Notes: generated by a model not told the origin, from the letters alone. A stretch of DNA of 64,000 bases from Comamonadaceae bacterium G21597-S1 (GCA_027214345.1 JAPWHR010000006.1:295364-359363); one strand, 5' to 3'. Positions 33,886 to 42,829 are shown, numbered from the stretch's first letter. Translations and numbers: made by a program.

Positions 33886-35229
33886 ATGTTCAAGCAGGTA
33901 CTCATCATGACATTGCTGACGGCCGGCCTCGGCGCAGCTGCGCCCGTGGCGGCGCAAGACACCACCGCCGCCGTGATCAACCGCATCGACACGATCCGGC
34001 CCGACGCACCGGCACTGGCCGCATACGGCAAGCAGGCGATCGGGGTCAAGACTCTGAGCCTCTCCCATGCCGGGCAGCTCGACATTCTCAAGGCCAAGGC
34101 CGGCGAGCCGATTCCGACCTACGACCGGCCCTTGACGGTCGAAGTCTGGTACCCCGCCAAGGCGGCCGCGGCCAAGCCCGGTGACGGCGAGTACCGCGGC
34201 GTGTTCGTGCGCGACGGCAAGATCGGGGTCACCTTGCGTGGCAAGGCCGTGCGCGACGCCCAGCCCGACGCCGCCGCCGGCCCCTACCCGCTGCTCATCG
34301 TCTCGCACGGTTATCCCGGCAATCGCTTCCTGCTCAGCCACCTGGCCGAAAACCTGGCCAGCAAGGGTTATGTGGTCGCCTCGATCGACCACACCGACAG
34401 CACCTACAGCGACCAGGCGGCATTTGGCAGCACCTTGTTGAACCGGCCGCTCGACCAGTTGTTCGTGCTTGGCGAGATGGCGCGCCTGAATACCAGCGAT
34501 CCGTCGGGCACGCTCAAGGGCATGGTCAACGCCGACCTGACCGGTCTGATCGGGTATTCGATGGGCGGCTACGGTGTCGTCAACACCATCGGTGGCGGCT
34601 TTACCGCCGCCAGTGTCGGATTCCCGTGGGGCGCCCCGCAAGGCTCGCTGGCGGTGCGCCAGGCGGGCAACCCCGCCTACGTGGCGTCGATGGACAAGCG
34701 CATCAAGGCTGCGATCGCGTTTGCGCCGTGGGGCTGGAACCGCGGCTTCTGGGACGCGGCCGGGTTGGCCGGCATCACCACGCCGGTGTTCTTCGTGGCC
34801 GGCAGCGTCGACGACGTGTCGGGATATGCGCCCGGCGTGCGCAACATCTTCGAGGCCAGCGTCAATGCGCCGCGCTATCTGCTGACCTACGAGAACGCCA
34901 ACCACAATGCCGGCGCGCCGATGCCGCCGCCGCTGGAAACCTGGAAGCCGGCGCCGAACCTCAAGTTCATTCCGGCCGAGCACTATATCGACGCGGTCTG
35001 GGACAACGTGCGCATGAACAACATCGCGCAGCATTTCGCTACCGCCTTCCTGGGCAAGTACTTGAAGAACGACGCGGGCATGGACGCCTACCTCGACCTG
35101 GTCGAGAAGGCGAAGGACGGCAAGTTCTCCGCGCAGGAGGACGGCAGCTTCAAGGCCGACCACACCTACTGGAAAGGGTTTGCGGCCCGCACGGCCGCCG
35201 GTCTCACGCTCGAGCATCGCAAGCCTTGA
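33886..35229 (+). CDS. Secreted alpha/beta hydrolase (dienelactone hydrolase / PAF-acetylhydrolase-like)
   Basis: A 447-residue protein with a signal peptide (about 24 residues, ending APVAAQ). The alpha/beta-hydrolase core has an oxyanion region LLIVSHGYPGNRF, the nucleophile elbow IGYSMGGYG near residue 226, an acidic residue in VAGSVDDVSGY and a histidine in YENANHNAGAP. Length and order fit the predicted dienelactone hydrolase group (COG4188) that includes lipases and polyester-active enzymes; the substrate is unknown. CCGGAGA precedes the start by 8 bases. Mature protein is expected in the periplasm or outside. Confidence 0.85.
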   Translation: MFKQVLIMTLLTAGLGAAAPVAAQDTTAAVINRIDTIRPDAPALAAYGKQAIGVKTLSLSHAGQLDILKAKAGEPIPTYDRPLTVEVWYPAKAAAAKPGDGEYRGVFVRDGKIGVTLRGKAVRDAQPDAAAGPYPLLIVSHGYPGNRFLLSHLAENLASKGYVVASIDHTDSTYSDQAAFGSTLLNRPLDQLFVLGEMARLNTSDPSGTLKGMVNADLTGLIGYSMGGYGVVNTIGGGFTAASVGFPWGAPQGSLAVRQAGNPAYVASMDKRIKAAIAFAPWGWNRGFWDAAGLAGITTPVFFVAGSVDDVSGYAPGVRNIFEASVNAPRYLLTYENANHNAGAPMPPPLETWKPAPNLKFIPAEHYIDAVWDNVRMNNIAQHFATAFLGKYLKNDAGMDAYLDLVEKAKDGKFSAQEDGSFKADHTYWKGFAARTAAGLTLEHRKP

Positions 35230-35246
35230 GCGCGGGAGACAGCGCC

Positions 35247-36029
35247 GTGCCCGAGGCCATTCGCCGCCAGGCCCGGGTCCTGTCGTCGTCGTTGCTGTCG
35301 ACGCTGGACCTGTGGCGCGGCACCATGCTTGTGCATGCCGCGCGGCAACCGAAGAAGCGGCTGCGCCTGTACGACCTGGAGGGTGATCCGGCCTGCCGGC
35401 AGGTGCGCGAGGCCCTGACGGCGCTCGGGCTCGATGCCGACGTGTTTCCCTGCCCGATCGGCGGTACGCGTTACCGCCCCAAAGCCGAGGCCCTGGCCGG
35501 CGCGGGCGGGTTTCCATTGCTGGTCGACGCCAATACCGGCGACACGCTGACCGACGGCCCGACCATCATCGCCCACCTGTTCCGTACCTACGCGGAGCGC
35601 GAGCCGCCAGCGGCGTATCGCCCCGGCCCGATGGCGGCGCGGCTGGCCGAAGTCGGTTCGATGCTGCGCGTCGGCCGGGGTGTGCAGGCCCGACCGGCGC
35701 GGCGGCCCCGGCGGCGATTGCAGTTGTGGAGCTTCGAGTCCAGCCCGTATTCGCGCCTGGTGCGCGAGCGGCTGACCGAACTCGAACTGGCCTATACCCT
35801 GCACAACGTCGGCAAGGAGCATTGGACCGAGCTCGGGCCGGCCGCGCTGCGGCTGCGCCCCGGGCCCTATCAGCCACGCCCCGGCGGCCGGCGCGAGCAG
35901 TTGCTGGCGCGCTGGGGGCGGGTGCAACTGCCGTATCTCGAGGACCCCAACACCGGCACGGCGATGTTCGAGTCGGCCGACATCATCGTCTATCTCGAGC
36001 AGCACTATGCGCATGAACCGCAGCTGTGA
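35247..36029 (+). CDS. Protein with two tandem glutathione S-transferase N-terminal (thioredoxin-fold) domains
   Basis: A 260-residue protein with two GST_N/glutaredoxin-like domains. The first (about 42–125) reads RLRLYDLEGDPACRQVREAL and GGFPLLVDANTGDTLTDGP; the second (about 148–255) reads RLQLWSFESSPYSRLVRERL and VQLPYLEDPNTGTAMFESAD. Both keep the cis-proline and glutathione-binding Glu/Ser-type ends, but the GST C-terminal helical domain is missing. The catalytic CxxC is absent (DPAC and SSPY), so classical glutaredoxin chemistry is unlikely. Start taken as GTG 35247 behind GGGAG; a TTG at 35226 overlapping the hydrolase stop is possible. Confidence 0.75.
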   Translation: MPEAIRRQARVLSSSLLSTLDLWRGTMLVHAARQPKKRLRLYDLEGDPACRQVREALTALGLDADVFPCPIGGTRYRPKAEALAGAGGFPLLVDANTGDTLTDGPTIIAHLFRTYAEREPPAAYRPGPMAARLAEVGSMLRVGRGVQARPARRPRRRLQLWSFESSPYSRLVRERLTELELAYTLHNVGKEHWTELGPAALRLRPGPYQPRPGGRREQLLARWGRVQLPYLEDPNTGTAMFESADIIVYLEQHYAHEPQL

Positions 36030-36104
36030 CGGGTGCGGCCGTGGCCGGGCCGCCACGCTGCCCGCACGCCGCCGGTGCCGTCGCGCCGGGCTCGGAGCCG
36101 GGTG

Positions 36105-36977
36105 ATGAGCGGCAACCTGCGCAGCATCGTCGCGATGCTGATCGCGGTCGGCGCCTTTTCGCTGATGGACGCGGTGCTCAAGACCTTGACGGGAAGTTAC
36201 CCGGCGCTGCAGGTGGCCGCGTTGCGCGGCCTGGCGGCCATGCCGCTGGTCGTGGCTTACGTGGTCTGGCGGCGGGAAGTCCGTCAACTGGTGCGGGTGC
36301 GTTGGCGGCTGCACCTGTTTCGCGGTGTCATCAGCATCGTCATGCTGACCTTGTTCAGCTTCGCGCTGCGCGAGCTCGGGTTGGCCGAGGCCTACACCAT
36401 CTTCTTCGTCGCTCCGCTGCTGATCACGGTGCTGTCGATCCCGGTGCTGCGCGAACGTGTCGCGCCCGTGCATTGGGTGGCGATCGCGATCGGCCTGGTC
36501 GGCGTCGTGATCGCATTGCGCCCCGATGGCGATGCGTTCTTTTCCTGGGGTGCGCTGGCGGTGCTGGGTGCGGCCACCTGTTATGCGGTGTCGGCCATTG
36601 CCGGTCGCGTGCTCAGCCGCACCGATGCCAGCGTCACGCTGGTGTTCTGGACCACGATCTCCCTGTCGCTGGGCGCCGGGCTGCTGGCGTGGCCGAACTG
36701 GGTGCCGATCGAGACACGGCATCTGTGGGTGCTGGCCGCGCTGGCGGTCACCGGTTTCGTCGGACAGCTGGCGATCACCGAGGCCTTTCGCCATGGCCAG
36801 GCGTCGGTGATCGCGCCCTTCGAATACACCGCGCTGGCCTGGGGCATCGCGCTGGACTGGAGCCTGTGGCGCATTACGCCCGACGGCTACACGCTGCTCG
36901 GGGGCAGCATCATCATTGCCAGCGGCCTGTACTTGCTGCGCAAGGAGAAGGTCCGCACCGTGACCGTGCCGCCCTGA
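36105..36977 (+). CDS. EamA/DMT-family permease
   Basis: A 290-residue inner-membrane protein with ten hydrophobic segments arranged as two EamA repeats (about 5–135 and 150–280). AVGAFSLMDAVLKTL in helix 1 and AFRHGQASVIAPFEYTALAW in the second repeat are typical. Such proteins export or import amino acids, riboflavin or other metabolites. The neighbours give no hint of the substrate. A GTG one codon upstream is an alternative start. Confidence 0.88.
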   Translation: MSGNLRSIVAMLIAVGAFSLMDAVLKTLTGSYPALQVAALRGLAAMPLVVAYVVWRREVRQLVRVRWRLHLFRGVISIVMLTLFSFALRELGLAEAYTIFFVAPLLITVLSIPVLRERVAPVHWVAIAIGLVGVVIALRPDGDAFFSWGALAVLGAATCYAVSAIAGRVLSRTDASVTLVFWTTISLSLGAGLLAWPNWVPIETRHLWVLAALAVTGFVGQLAITEAFRHGQASVIAPFEYTALAWGIALDWSLWRITPDGYTLLGGSIIIASGLYLLRKEKVRTVTVPP

Positions 36978-36989
36978 GGCCGCACCCCG

Positions 36990-37475
36990 TCACGGGGCTC
37001 GCATCGTGTCCGCCTGGGCCTGTGCCGCGTCGCGGCGCGACAGGTGCACCTGCACGCCGGCCTCCTGCAGCATCGTGAGCGACGGCCCGAATGACGCGCC
37101 CCAAACCGGGTCGTCCAGGTCCGGCGGCAGCGTCACCAGTTGCCGGATGCCGGCCTGGATGATGGCGCGGGCGCAATCGGTGCACGGGAAATAACTGCTG
37201 GCCAGGCGTGCTCCGTCCGTGCGCCGGCCCGCGCGTGCCGCCGCGAAGATCGCGTTGCGCTCGGCATGTTCCATCCAGATCAGCCGGCCGTCGCCCGCGT
37301 GACGCTGCTCGGTATCGGCCACGCCATGCGGAAAGGTGTTGCAGGCGCGCAGTGGCGGTCCGTCGTCGGCCGGTTGCAGCACCGCGCCGACACGGCGGAC
37401 CCGGTTCGGGCTCTGGCGCGCCGTGGCGATGGCCGTGTCGAGCAGTTGTTCGTTGTCATCGGTCGAATCTGGCAT
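36990..37475 (-). CDS. Cytidine/deoxycytidylate deaminase-family zinc protein
   Basis: A 161-residue zinc-dependent deaminase with HAERNAI (zinc ligand and catalytic glutamate) near residue 69 and PCTDCARAI with two zinc cysteines near residue 96. This spacing and the C-terminal part fit the dCMP-deaminase-like group; a tRNA adenosine deaminase would have a different N-terminus. AGGAG lies 6 bases upstream of the start at 37475. It sits 13 bases downstream of thiL and may be co-transcribed. Confidence 0.82.
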   Translation of the reverse strand: MPDSTDDNEQLLDTAIATARQSPNRVRRVGAVLQPADDGPPLRACNTFPHGVADTEQRHAGDGRLIWMEHAERNAIFAAARAGRRTDGARLASSYFPCTDCARAIIQAGIRQLVTLPPDLDDPVWGASFGPSLTMLQEAGVQVHLSRRDAAQAQADTMRAP

Positions 37476-37488
37476 GCGGGCTCCTGTC

Positions 37489-38472
37489 TCAGCCAAAATG
37501 GTCGAACGAGCGCCAGTCGCCACTGACCGGTGCGCCGTGCGCGTCGAGCACCCGCACGCCGGACGCGGACACGATGCGGCCGATACGCGTGACCGGTGTC
37601 GCACTGGCACGGGCCGCGGCCTGCACCGCATCGCGTTGCCCCGGCGCGGCGGTGAACGCCAGCTCGTAGTCGTCGCCACCGGCCAGGACACAGGCGAGCT
37701 GGTGCCGGGGCGGCACGCAGGCGTCGAGCGCGGCGGCGCCACACGCCATCAATCGCCCGGGCAAGGGTATCTGCAATTCGGCGCCGACGCCGCTGGCCTG
37801 CAGCACGTGGCCCAGATCGCCGAGCAGGCCGTCGCTGACGTCGATCGCGGCGTGGGCCACGCCGCGCAGCGCCAGTCCCAATGCGACCCGCGGCGTGGGC
37901 CGGTGCAGGCGCTGCAAGGCCTGTGCATGCAGCGCCGCCGGCAACGACGGCCATTGGCCGCGCATGGCCTCCAGTGCCAGCCGCGCATCGCCCAGCGTGC
38001 CGCTGACATAGATGTCGTCGCCGTCGCGGGCGCCGCTGCGCAGCAAGGCCTGGCTGCGCCCGCCGGCGGCGGGCACCTCGCCGAACACGGTGATGCAGAT
38101 GTTCAGCGGCCCGGCCGTGGTGTCGCCGCCGACCAGCTCGCAGTCGTGCGCATGTGCCAGCGCGAGCAGGCCTTGCGCGAACGGTTCGAGCCAGAGCGGG
38201 TCGGCCGATGGCAGCGCCAGCGCCAGCGTGAAGGCCAGCGGCTGCGCACCGCAGGCCGCCAGGTCGCTCAGGTTCACCGCCAGCGCCTTGTGCCCTAGCG
38301 CGGACGGGTCGGTGTCTGCGAGAAAATGGCGGCCCTGCACCAGCATGTCGGACGACACGGCGAGCTGATGGCCTGGCGCGACCCGCAGCAGTGCGCAGTC
38401 GTCGCCCACGCCGAGTGCGGCACGGCGCACCGGTTGCCGGAAATAACGTTCGATCAGGTCAAATTCGCCCAT
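37489..38472 (-). CDS. thiL: Thiamine-monophosphate kinase
   Basis: Phosphorylates thiamine phosphate to thiamine diphosphate, the last step of the pathway. The 327-residue protein shows the ATP/Mg motifs of the PurM-like family: GVGDDCALL near residue 21, VSSDMLVQGRHF, LAVNLSDLAACGAQP, LVGGDTTAGPL and AIDVSDGLLGDLGH. The C-terminus GVRVLDAHGAPVSGDWRSFDHFG is typical. A G/C-rich hairpin separates it from apaG upstream. Confidence 0.96.
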   Translation of the reverse strand: MGEFDLIERYFRQPVRRAALGVGDDCALLRVAPGHQLAVSSDMLVQGRHFLADTDPSALGHKALAVNLSDLAACGAQPLAFTLALALPSADPLWLEPFAQGLLALAHAHDCELVGGDTTAGPLNICITVFGEVPAAGGRSQALLRSGARDGDDIYVSGTLGDARLALEAMRGQWPSLPAALHAQALQRLHRPTPRVALGLALRGVAHAAIDVSDGLLGDLGHVLQASGVGAELQIPLPGRLMACGAAALDACVPPRHQLACVLAGGDDYELAFTAAPGQRDAVQAAARASATPVTRIGRIVSASGVRVLDAHGAPVSGDWRSFDHFG

Positions 38473-38497
38473 GGCCGGGATGCGGGTCGGGCCCGCG

Positions 38498-38514
38498 GGC
38501 GGCGTCGCGCCGCC
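38498..38514. terminator. Hairpin between apaG and thiL
   Basis: GGCGGCG-TCG-CGCCGCC, a perfect 7-bp stem with a 3-base loop, just after the apaG stop on the minus strand. No T-run follows, so it may only weaken read-through into thiL. Confidence 0.35.
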
Positions 38515-38520
38515 GCGGCA

Positions 38521-38913
38521 TCAATGCAGGGTGGGTTTGCCGCCACTGGCGCTGAGCGCATCGAGCACGAACATGGGAATGTCGACCTCGAAGCGTTCGC
38601 CGTCCTCGGCGACGAAGAAATAACTGCCATGCATGGTCCCGGTCGGGGTGCGCAGGCGGGTTCCGCTGGTGTATTCGAACTTCTCGCCGGGTTGCAGGAA
38701 CGGTTGCTGTCCGACCACGCCCAGGCCCCGGACCTTCTCGGTATGGCCGGCGGCATCATTGACATTCCAGCTGCGCGAAATCAATTGCGCCGCGATCGTG
38801 CCGATATTGGCAATGGTGATCGTGTAGGCAAAAACATAGAGCCCCTGCTGCGGCGCCGACTGCTCGGGCAGGTATCGCGGCTGCACGTCCACCTGAAACT
38901 GGTACTTGGGCAT
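38521..38913 (-). CDS. apaG: ApaG family protein
   Basis: A 130-residue single-domain protein with the fibronectin-like ApaG fold (YVFAYTITIANIGT, LISRSWNV, GVVGQQPFLQPGEKFEYTSG, GTMHGSYFF). Related to the ApaG domain of F-box and PDIP38 proteins; in bacteria linked by genetics to diadenosine tetraphosphate and cobalt resistance, with no settled activity. It is divergent from rpe with a 61-base gap, a common arrangement in Burkholderiales. Confidence 0.95.
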   Translation of the reverse strand: MPKYQFQVDVQPRYLPEQSAPQQGLYVFAYTITIANIGTIAAQLISRSWNVNDAAGHTEKVRGLGVVGQQPFLQPGEKFEYTSGTRLRTPTGTMHGSYFFVAEDGERFEVDIPMFVLDALSASGGKPTLH

Positions 38914-38974
38914 GGCGCTATGCTAACTGCGAAAATGCCCGATTGACCCAACCCGTGTCGCAAGACCGTACACC

Positions 38975-39649
38975 ATGAGTTTTCGCATCGCCCCTTCCAT
39001 CCTGTCTGCCGACTTTGCGCGCCTGGGCGCCGAGGTGAGCGATGTCATTGCGGCCGGCGCCGACTGGATCCACTTCGACGTCATGGACAACCATTACGTG
39101 CCCAACCTGACTTTCGGTCCGATGGTGTGCGCCGCCCTCAAGCCGCATGCCCGCACCGCCGACGGTGCGGCGGTACCGATCGACGTGCACCTGATGGTGC
39201 AGCCGGTCGATGCGCTGGCGGCAGCCTTCGCACAGGCCGGCGCCGACCTGATCAGCTTTCATCCGGACGCCAGCGGCCATGTGCACCGCAGCATCCAGGC
39301 CATCACCGGTGCCGGCTGTAAGGCCGGACTGGTGTTCAACCCGGCCCAGCCACTGGACGTGCTCGATTGGGTGATCGACGACATCGACCTGATCCTGGTC
39401 ATGAGCGTGAATCCGGGTTTCGGCGGGCAGGGCTTCATCGATTCCGCGTTGCGCAAGATCGCCGACGTGCGCCGGCGCATCGATGCCAGCGGCAAGGACA
39501 TCCGGCTGGAGGTCGATGGTGGTATCAAGGTCGGCAATATCCGCGCGGTGGCGGACGCCGGCGCCGACACCTTCGTCGCCGGCAGCGCCATCTTCGGCCA
39601 ACCCGATTACCGCGCGGTGATCGAGCAGATGCGCGGCGCTTTGCGCTGA
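38975..39649 (+). CDS. rpe: Ribulose-phosphate 3-epimerase
   Basis: Interconverts ribulose 5-phosphate and xylulose 5-phosphate in the pentose phosphate/Calvin pathways. The 224-residue TIM barrel has [32 protein letters not shown] (metal histidine and catalytic aspartate), VDVHLMV-type [26 protein letters not shown] and [12 protein letters not shown]. All catalytic residues are in place. The GGDEF-EAL gene begins 14 bases downstream and may be co-transcribed; phosphoglycolate phosphatase, the common neighbour, is missing. Confidence 0.97.
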   Translation: MSFRIAPSILSADFARLGAEVSDVIAAGADWIHFDVMDNHYVPNLTFGPMVCAALKPHARTADGAAVPIDVHLMVQPVDALAAAFAQAGADLISFHPDASGHVHRSIQAITGAGCKAGLVFNPAQPLDVLDWVIDDIDLILVMSVNPGFGGQGFIDSALRKIADVRRRIDASGKDIRLEVDGGIKVGNIRAVADAGADTFVAGSAIFGQPDYRAVIEQMRGALR

Positions 39650-39663
39650 GCGGCGGCAACGGC

Positions 39664-42465
39664 GTGCACGGGCCGGACGACGCCATCCCGGTAGACCCGC
39701 AGGCACGTCGTGCCGGCGCGCGCGCGGGCATGCGGGTGCGCGTGGCCATGTTGGGCATGCTGACGTTGATCGCCCTGGTCCTGGCGGCGCAGGCCTGGCA
39801 GAACTGGCGCACCGAGCAGTTGCGCTCCACCGATGGAGAGATCATTGCGCTGGCGGGCGCGCAGCGCCTGTTCAGCCAGCGGCTGAGCCTGCTGGCCACC
39901 CAGAACGCCAGTGATGCAGCGCCACACCTGCTGGCCCGCGGATTGGTCGAGGCCCGCAGCCAGGCTCAGCGACTCGAGGAGATGCTGCACGAGCAACTGG
40001 GCCGCGGCTCGGACGAGGTCGGCCGCGTGATGGCGTCGGCGCGGGCCTGGCGCATGGCGCGCGAGCAGTTCTTCGACGATGTCGAGGCCCTGATCCGCGC
40101 GCGCGAAGCCGATGACGCCGCCGGCGTGCAAGCCAGCCTGATGTCCATCCATGCCCAGGCGCCGGACTATTTCGCCAGTGCGCAGGCCTTGTCCGAGCAG
40201 GCGCGCCTGTCCGCGCGGCTGCACAACCTGGATGCGTCGCGTACCATGCTGGGCGCCACGGTATTGGTGATCGGCCTGATGGTGCTGCTGGCGCTGGCGG
40301 TCGTCGAGCCGACGGCACGTTTCGTGGCGCGCCAATACGGCCAGGTGCAGGCGCAGGCGGACCAGATGCGGCGCCTGGCGCTGGTGGCCGAGCACACGGC
40401 CAATGGCGTGGTGGTGCTCAACGAGCGGCGGCGGGTGGATTGGGTCAACCCCAGCTTCGTCACGCTGACCGGCTACACGCTGGACGAGGTGCGCGGCAAG
40501 TTCCTCGGGCCGCTGCTGCTGCTCGAGGAGCGGCCGACGCGCGAGGCGCTGGTGTACCGCGAGAACATGAGCAAGGGGCGGGCGGCCGCGGGCGAGATCC
40601 AGATCGTGACCAAGTCCGGCAGCCGCATCTGGACCATGGTCGACATCCAGCCGCTGCACGACGCGGGCGGCCGGGTCGTGTCCTGGGTCGTCGTGGCATC
40701 GAACATCGACGAACGGGTGCGCTCGCGCCAGCAGCGACGGGCCCTGTTCGAGGTCCTGCCCACCGGCGTGCTGGTGTTTTCGAACGAGACCCGTGTCATC
40801 GACTGCAATGCCGCGGCGATCGACATGCTGGGCCTGGCGCCGGAGCAGGTGGGGCAGTTCGACGCCATCAACGACGCGGTGTACGCGCTCGGGGTCCCCA
40901 TCCGCGGCGACCAGTCGGAGCTGCCCGAGATCCAGCGGCCGGTGGTGCGCAGCTTGCGTTACGGGGTACAGATCCGCAACGAACTCGTGGGTTACCGCCG
41001 CGCCGACGGCAGCATCTTCTGGACCCTGGTCAACGTCGAGCCGCTGCTCGACGACAACGGACTGATCCAGGGAGCCGTCGCCTGCATCGTCGACGTGTCC
41101 GCGCAAAAGCGCCTGGAGCAGACGCTGCGCGACACTGCCCGCACCGACAGCCTCACGTCCTTGCCGAACCGCGCCGTGGTGACGGACCAGATCGCTGCGG
41201 CACTGGCGCGCCACCGGGAGCAGCCCGGATACCACTTTGCGGTGCTGTTCATGGATTTCGACCGCTTCAAGCAGGTCAACGACACGCTGGGCCACGGCGT
41301 CGGCGATGAACTGTTGCGCCAGATCGCGGAGCGGCTGCAGACCGGCCTGCGGGAAAGCGACACCTTTGTCCGCACCAGCGATTTCGGCCAGATGGCGGCG
41401 CGTATCGGAGGTGACGAATTCGTCGTGTTGCTCGACGACATCCGCGGGGACCTCGATGCCGAAGTGGTGGCGGGGCGGCTGCTCGACCTGCTGGCCATGC
41501 CGTACACGGTCGCGGGGCATACGGTCAGCTCGAGCGTGAGCATCGGCATCGTCACTGCAACCCATGCCGCGGCCGACGTGGAGGCCATCCTGCGCGACGC
41601 CGATATCGCCATGTACGAGGCCAAGCGCACCGGACGCGGCCGCTACGTGTTGTTCGAGCCGGCGATGCATCGCCGGGTGCGGGACGACGTCGCACTGGAG
41701 AACGACCTGCGCCGTGCCTTGTCCGAGGGCGAGCTGTTCGTCGTCTACCAGCCGCTGGTCGACCTGGTGTCGCGTCGGATGACCGGGCTGGAGGCACTGG
41801 TGCGCTGGCGCCATCCGCAGCGCGGCCTGGTCTCGCCGGTGGAGTTCATCCCGATCGCCGAGGCCGTCGGCCTGATCGGCAAGCTCGGCGCCGAGGTGTT
41901 GCAGACCGCGTGCCGCGATTTCGCGTGGCTGCAGGCGACGCTGGGCCCGTTGGCCCCCGAGACCGTATCGGTCAACCTGTCGCGCGCGCAGTTGTGCGAA
42001 CCTTCGCTCGCGTCGGACATCCTGCAGGCCTTGCGCGCGCACGGCTTGGGCGCGAACCAGTTGCAGCTCGAAATCACCGAAAGCCTGGCGGCCCAGGACC
42101 TGGCGATGCAGGCGCGACTGCACGAGGTCAAGGAACTGGGCGTGACGCTGGCGCTGGACGACTTCGGCACCGGTTATTCGTCCCTGTCCTGCCTGCACGA
42201 GTTGCCGATCGATGTGGTCAAGATCGACCGCAGTTTCGTCAGTCTGGCGCAGACCAGCGACTACCACCGGGTATTGATCGAGGCCACGGTGTTGATGGCC
42301 CGCACCCTGGGCATGGGCACGCTGGCCGAAGGCATCGAAACGACGGAGCAGGCCGCGCTGATGCGCACCCTGGGTTGCGGCAAGGGCCAGGGTTACCTGT
42401 TCAGCCGGCCGATCGAGCGCGACGAACTGGTGCAGTGGATCCGGGATGCGCATGCGGACCCATGA
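39664..42465 (+). CDS. Membrane sensor with PAS, GGDEF and EAL domains
   Basis: A 933-residue cyclic-di-GMP protein. Transmembrane helix about 24–45; a periplasmic domain (about 46–195) starting LAGAQRLFSQRLSLLA, like the type IV pili methyl-accepting (PilJ) sensor domain; a second helix about 198–218; two PAS domains (about 235–355 and 360–470); GGDEF with intact RIGGDEF; EAL with intact GLEALVRW, NLSRAQL, EITES and LDDFGTGYSSL. Both cyclase and phosphodiesterase sites look functional. The usual RxxD inhibitory site is displaced: RTSD lies eight rather than five residues before GGDEF. The start is GTG 39664, or ATG 39730, which would shorten the basic N-terminus. Confidence 0.9.
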   Translation: MHGPDDAIPVDPQARRAGARAGMRVRVAMLGMLTLIALVLAAQAWQNWRTEQLRSTDGEIIALAGAQRLFSQRLSLLATQNASDAAPHLLARGLVEARSQAQRLEEMLHEQLGRGSDEVGRVMASARAWRMAREQFFDDVEALIRAREADDAAGVQASLMSIHAQAPDYFASAQALSEQARLSARLHNLDASRTMLGATVLVIGLMVLLALAVVEPTARFVARQYGQVQAQADQMRRLALVAEHTANGVVVLNERRRVDWVNPSFVTLTGYTLDEVRGKFLGPLLLLEERPTREALVYRENMSKGRAAAGEIQIVTKSGSRIWTMVDIQPLHDAGGRVVSWVVVASNIDERVRSRQQRRALFEVLPTGVLVFSNETRVIDCNAAAIDMLGLAPEQVGQFDAINDAVYALGVPIRGDQSELPEIQRPVVRSLRYGVQIRNELVGYRRADGSIFWTLVNVEPLLDDNGLIQGAVACIVDVSAQKRLEQTLRDTARTDSLTSLPNRAVVTDQIAAALARHREQPGYHFAVLFMDFDRFKQVNDTLGHGVGDELLRQIAERLQTGLRESDTFVRTSDFGQMAARIGGDEFVVLLDDIRGDLDAEVVAGRLLDLLAMPYTVAGHTVSSSVSIGIVTATHAAADVEAILRDADIAMYEAKRTGRGRYVLFEPAMHRRVRDDVALENDLRRALSEGELFVVYQPLVDLVSRRMTGLEALVRWRHPQRGLVSPVEFIPIAEAVGLIGKLGAEVLQTACRDFAWLQATLGPLAPETVSVNLSRAQLCEPSLASDILQALRAHGLGANQLQLEITESLAAQDLAMQARLHEVKELGVTLALDDFGTGYSSLSCLHELPIDVVKIDRSFVSLAQTSDYHRVLIEATVLMARTLGMGTLAEGIETTEQAALMRTLGCGKGQGYLFSRPIERDELVQWIRDAHADP

Positions 42466-42550
42466 GCGCGCCGGGCCGCCCCCAAGCGCGAATACCGCAG
42501 CGCGCAGCGCGGAGGGTCGTCCAGTGAGCCGCGATGGACCGCGTCGGCTT

Positions 42551-42559
42551 TGCTACACT
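42551..42559 (+). promoter_or_regulatory. Extended -10 promoter of the trp leader
   Basis: TGC plus TACACT forms an extended -10. Its last base is 7 bases before the A of the leader-peptide ATG, so transcription would begin at that A. No strong -35 is visible. Confidence 0.45.
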
Positions 42560-42565
42560 GCGCCC

Positions 42566-42670
42566 ATGTTCATTCACCGCATCAGCATCACAGGTTGTAG
42601 CGACCGGGGAGCCTGGCCCTGGCGTGATTCACCTGCTCTGCCCCTCCGGCTGATGCCGCGCGCCGACTGA
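42566..42670 (+). CDS. trpL: Candidate trp operon leader peptide (34 aa)
   Basis: A 34-residue frame beginning MFIHRISITG and containing AWPWRDS, two tryptophans within three codons (TGG at 42614 and 42620). It lies 159 bases upstream of trpE. In attenuation, scarce charged tRNA-Trp stalls the ribosome on such codons and changes RNA folding. The Trp-codon segment is perfectly complementary to a segment just after the stop. There is no ribosome binding site, but the promoter position predicts a leaderless message, as reported for trpL of Sinorhizobium. It is longer than most trp leader peptides, so confidence is moderate. Confidence 0.5.
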   Translation: MFIHRISITGCSDRGAWPWRDSPALPLRLMPRAD

Positions 42671-42730
42671 CCTCCAGGGCCTGCGGCACAGCCGGGTCCC
42701 GGTGTCGCTGGCACAGGCTGTCACAGCCTG
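42614..42730 (+). promoter_or_regulatory. Candidate trp attenuator structure
   Basis: GGCCCTGG (42615–42622), overlapping the Trp codons, pairs perfectly with CCAGGGCC (42674–42681). Downstream, CAGGCTG-TCA-CAGCCTG (42714–42730) is a perfect 7-bp hairpin, and a part of the middle segment (GCCTG) can pair with its first arm (CAGGC), giving the mutually exclusive folds needed for attenuation. A weakness is that no T-run follows the last hairpin, so it may act on translation or Rho instead. The remaining leader up to trpE shows only a small hairpin near 42755. Confidence 0.42.
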
Positions 42731-42829
42731 AGCGCACACCACACACTGCCCGCTTGCCGGGCGCTGGATTGACTGCAACCGAGCACCCCGTCCATCAGGG
42801 AGCCGGTGCTGCATCGAAAGGTCTGCCGC

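Noticed and set aside
33667..35517. Long upstream extension of the pgpA frame
   Set aside because: The extension is antisense to the alpha/beta hydrolase; pgpA similarity starts at 33666.
39607..42453. A 948-codon open frame on the minus strand
   Set aside because: It is the mirror of the PAS-GGDEF-EAL gene, whose domains and motifs are intact.
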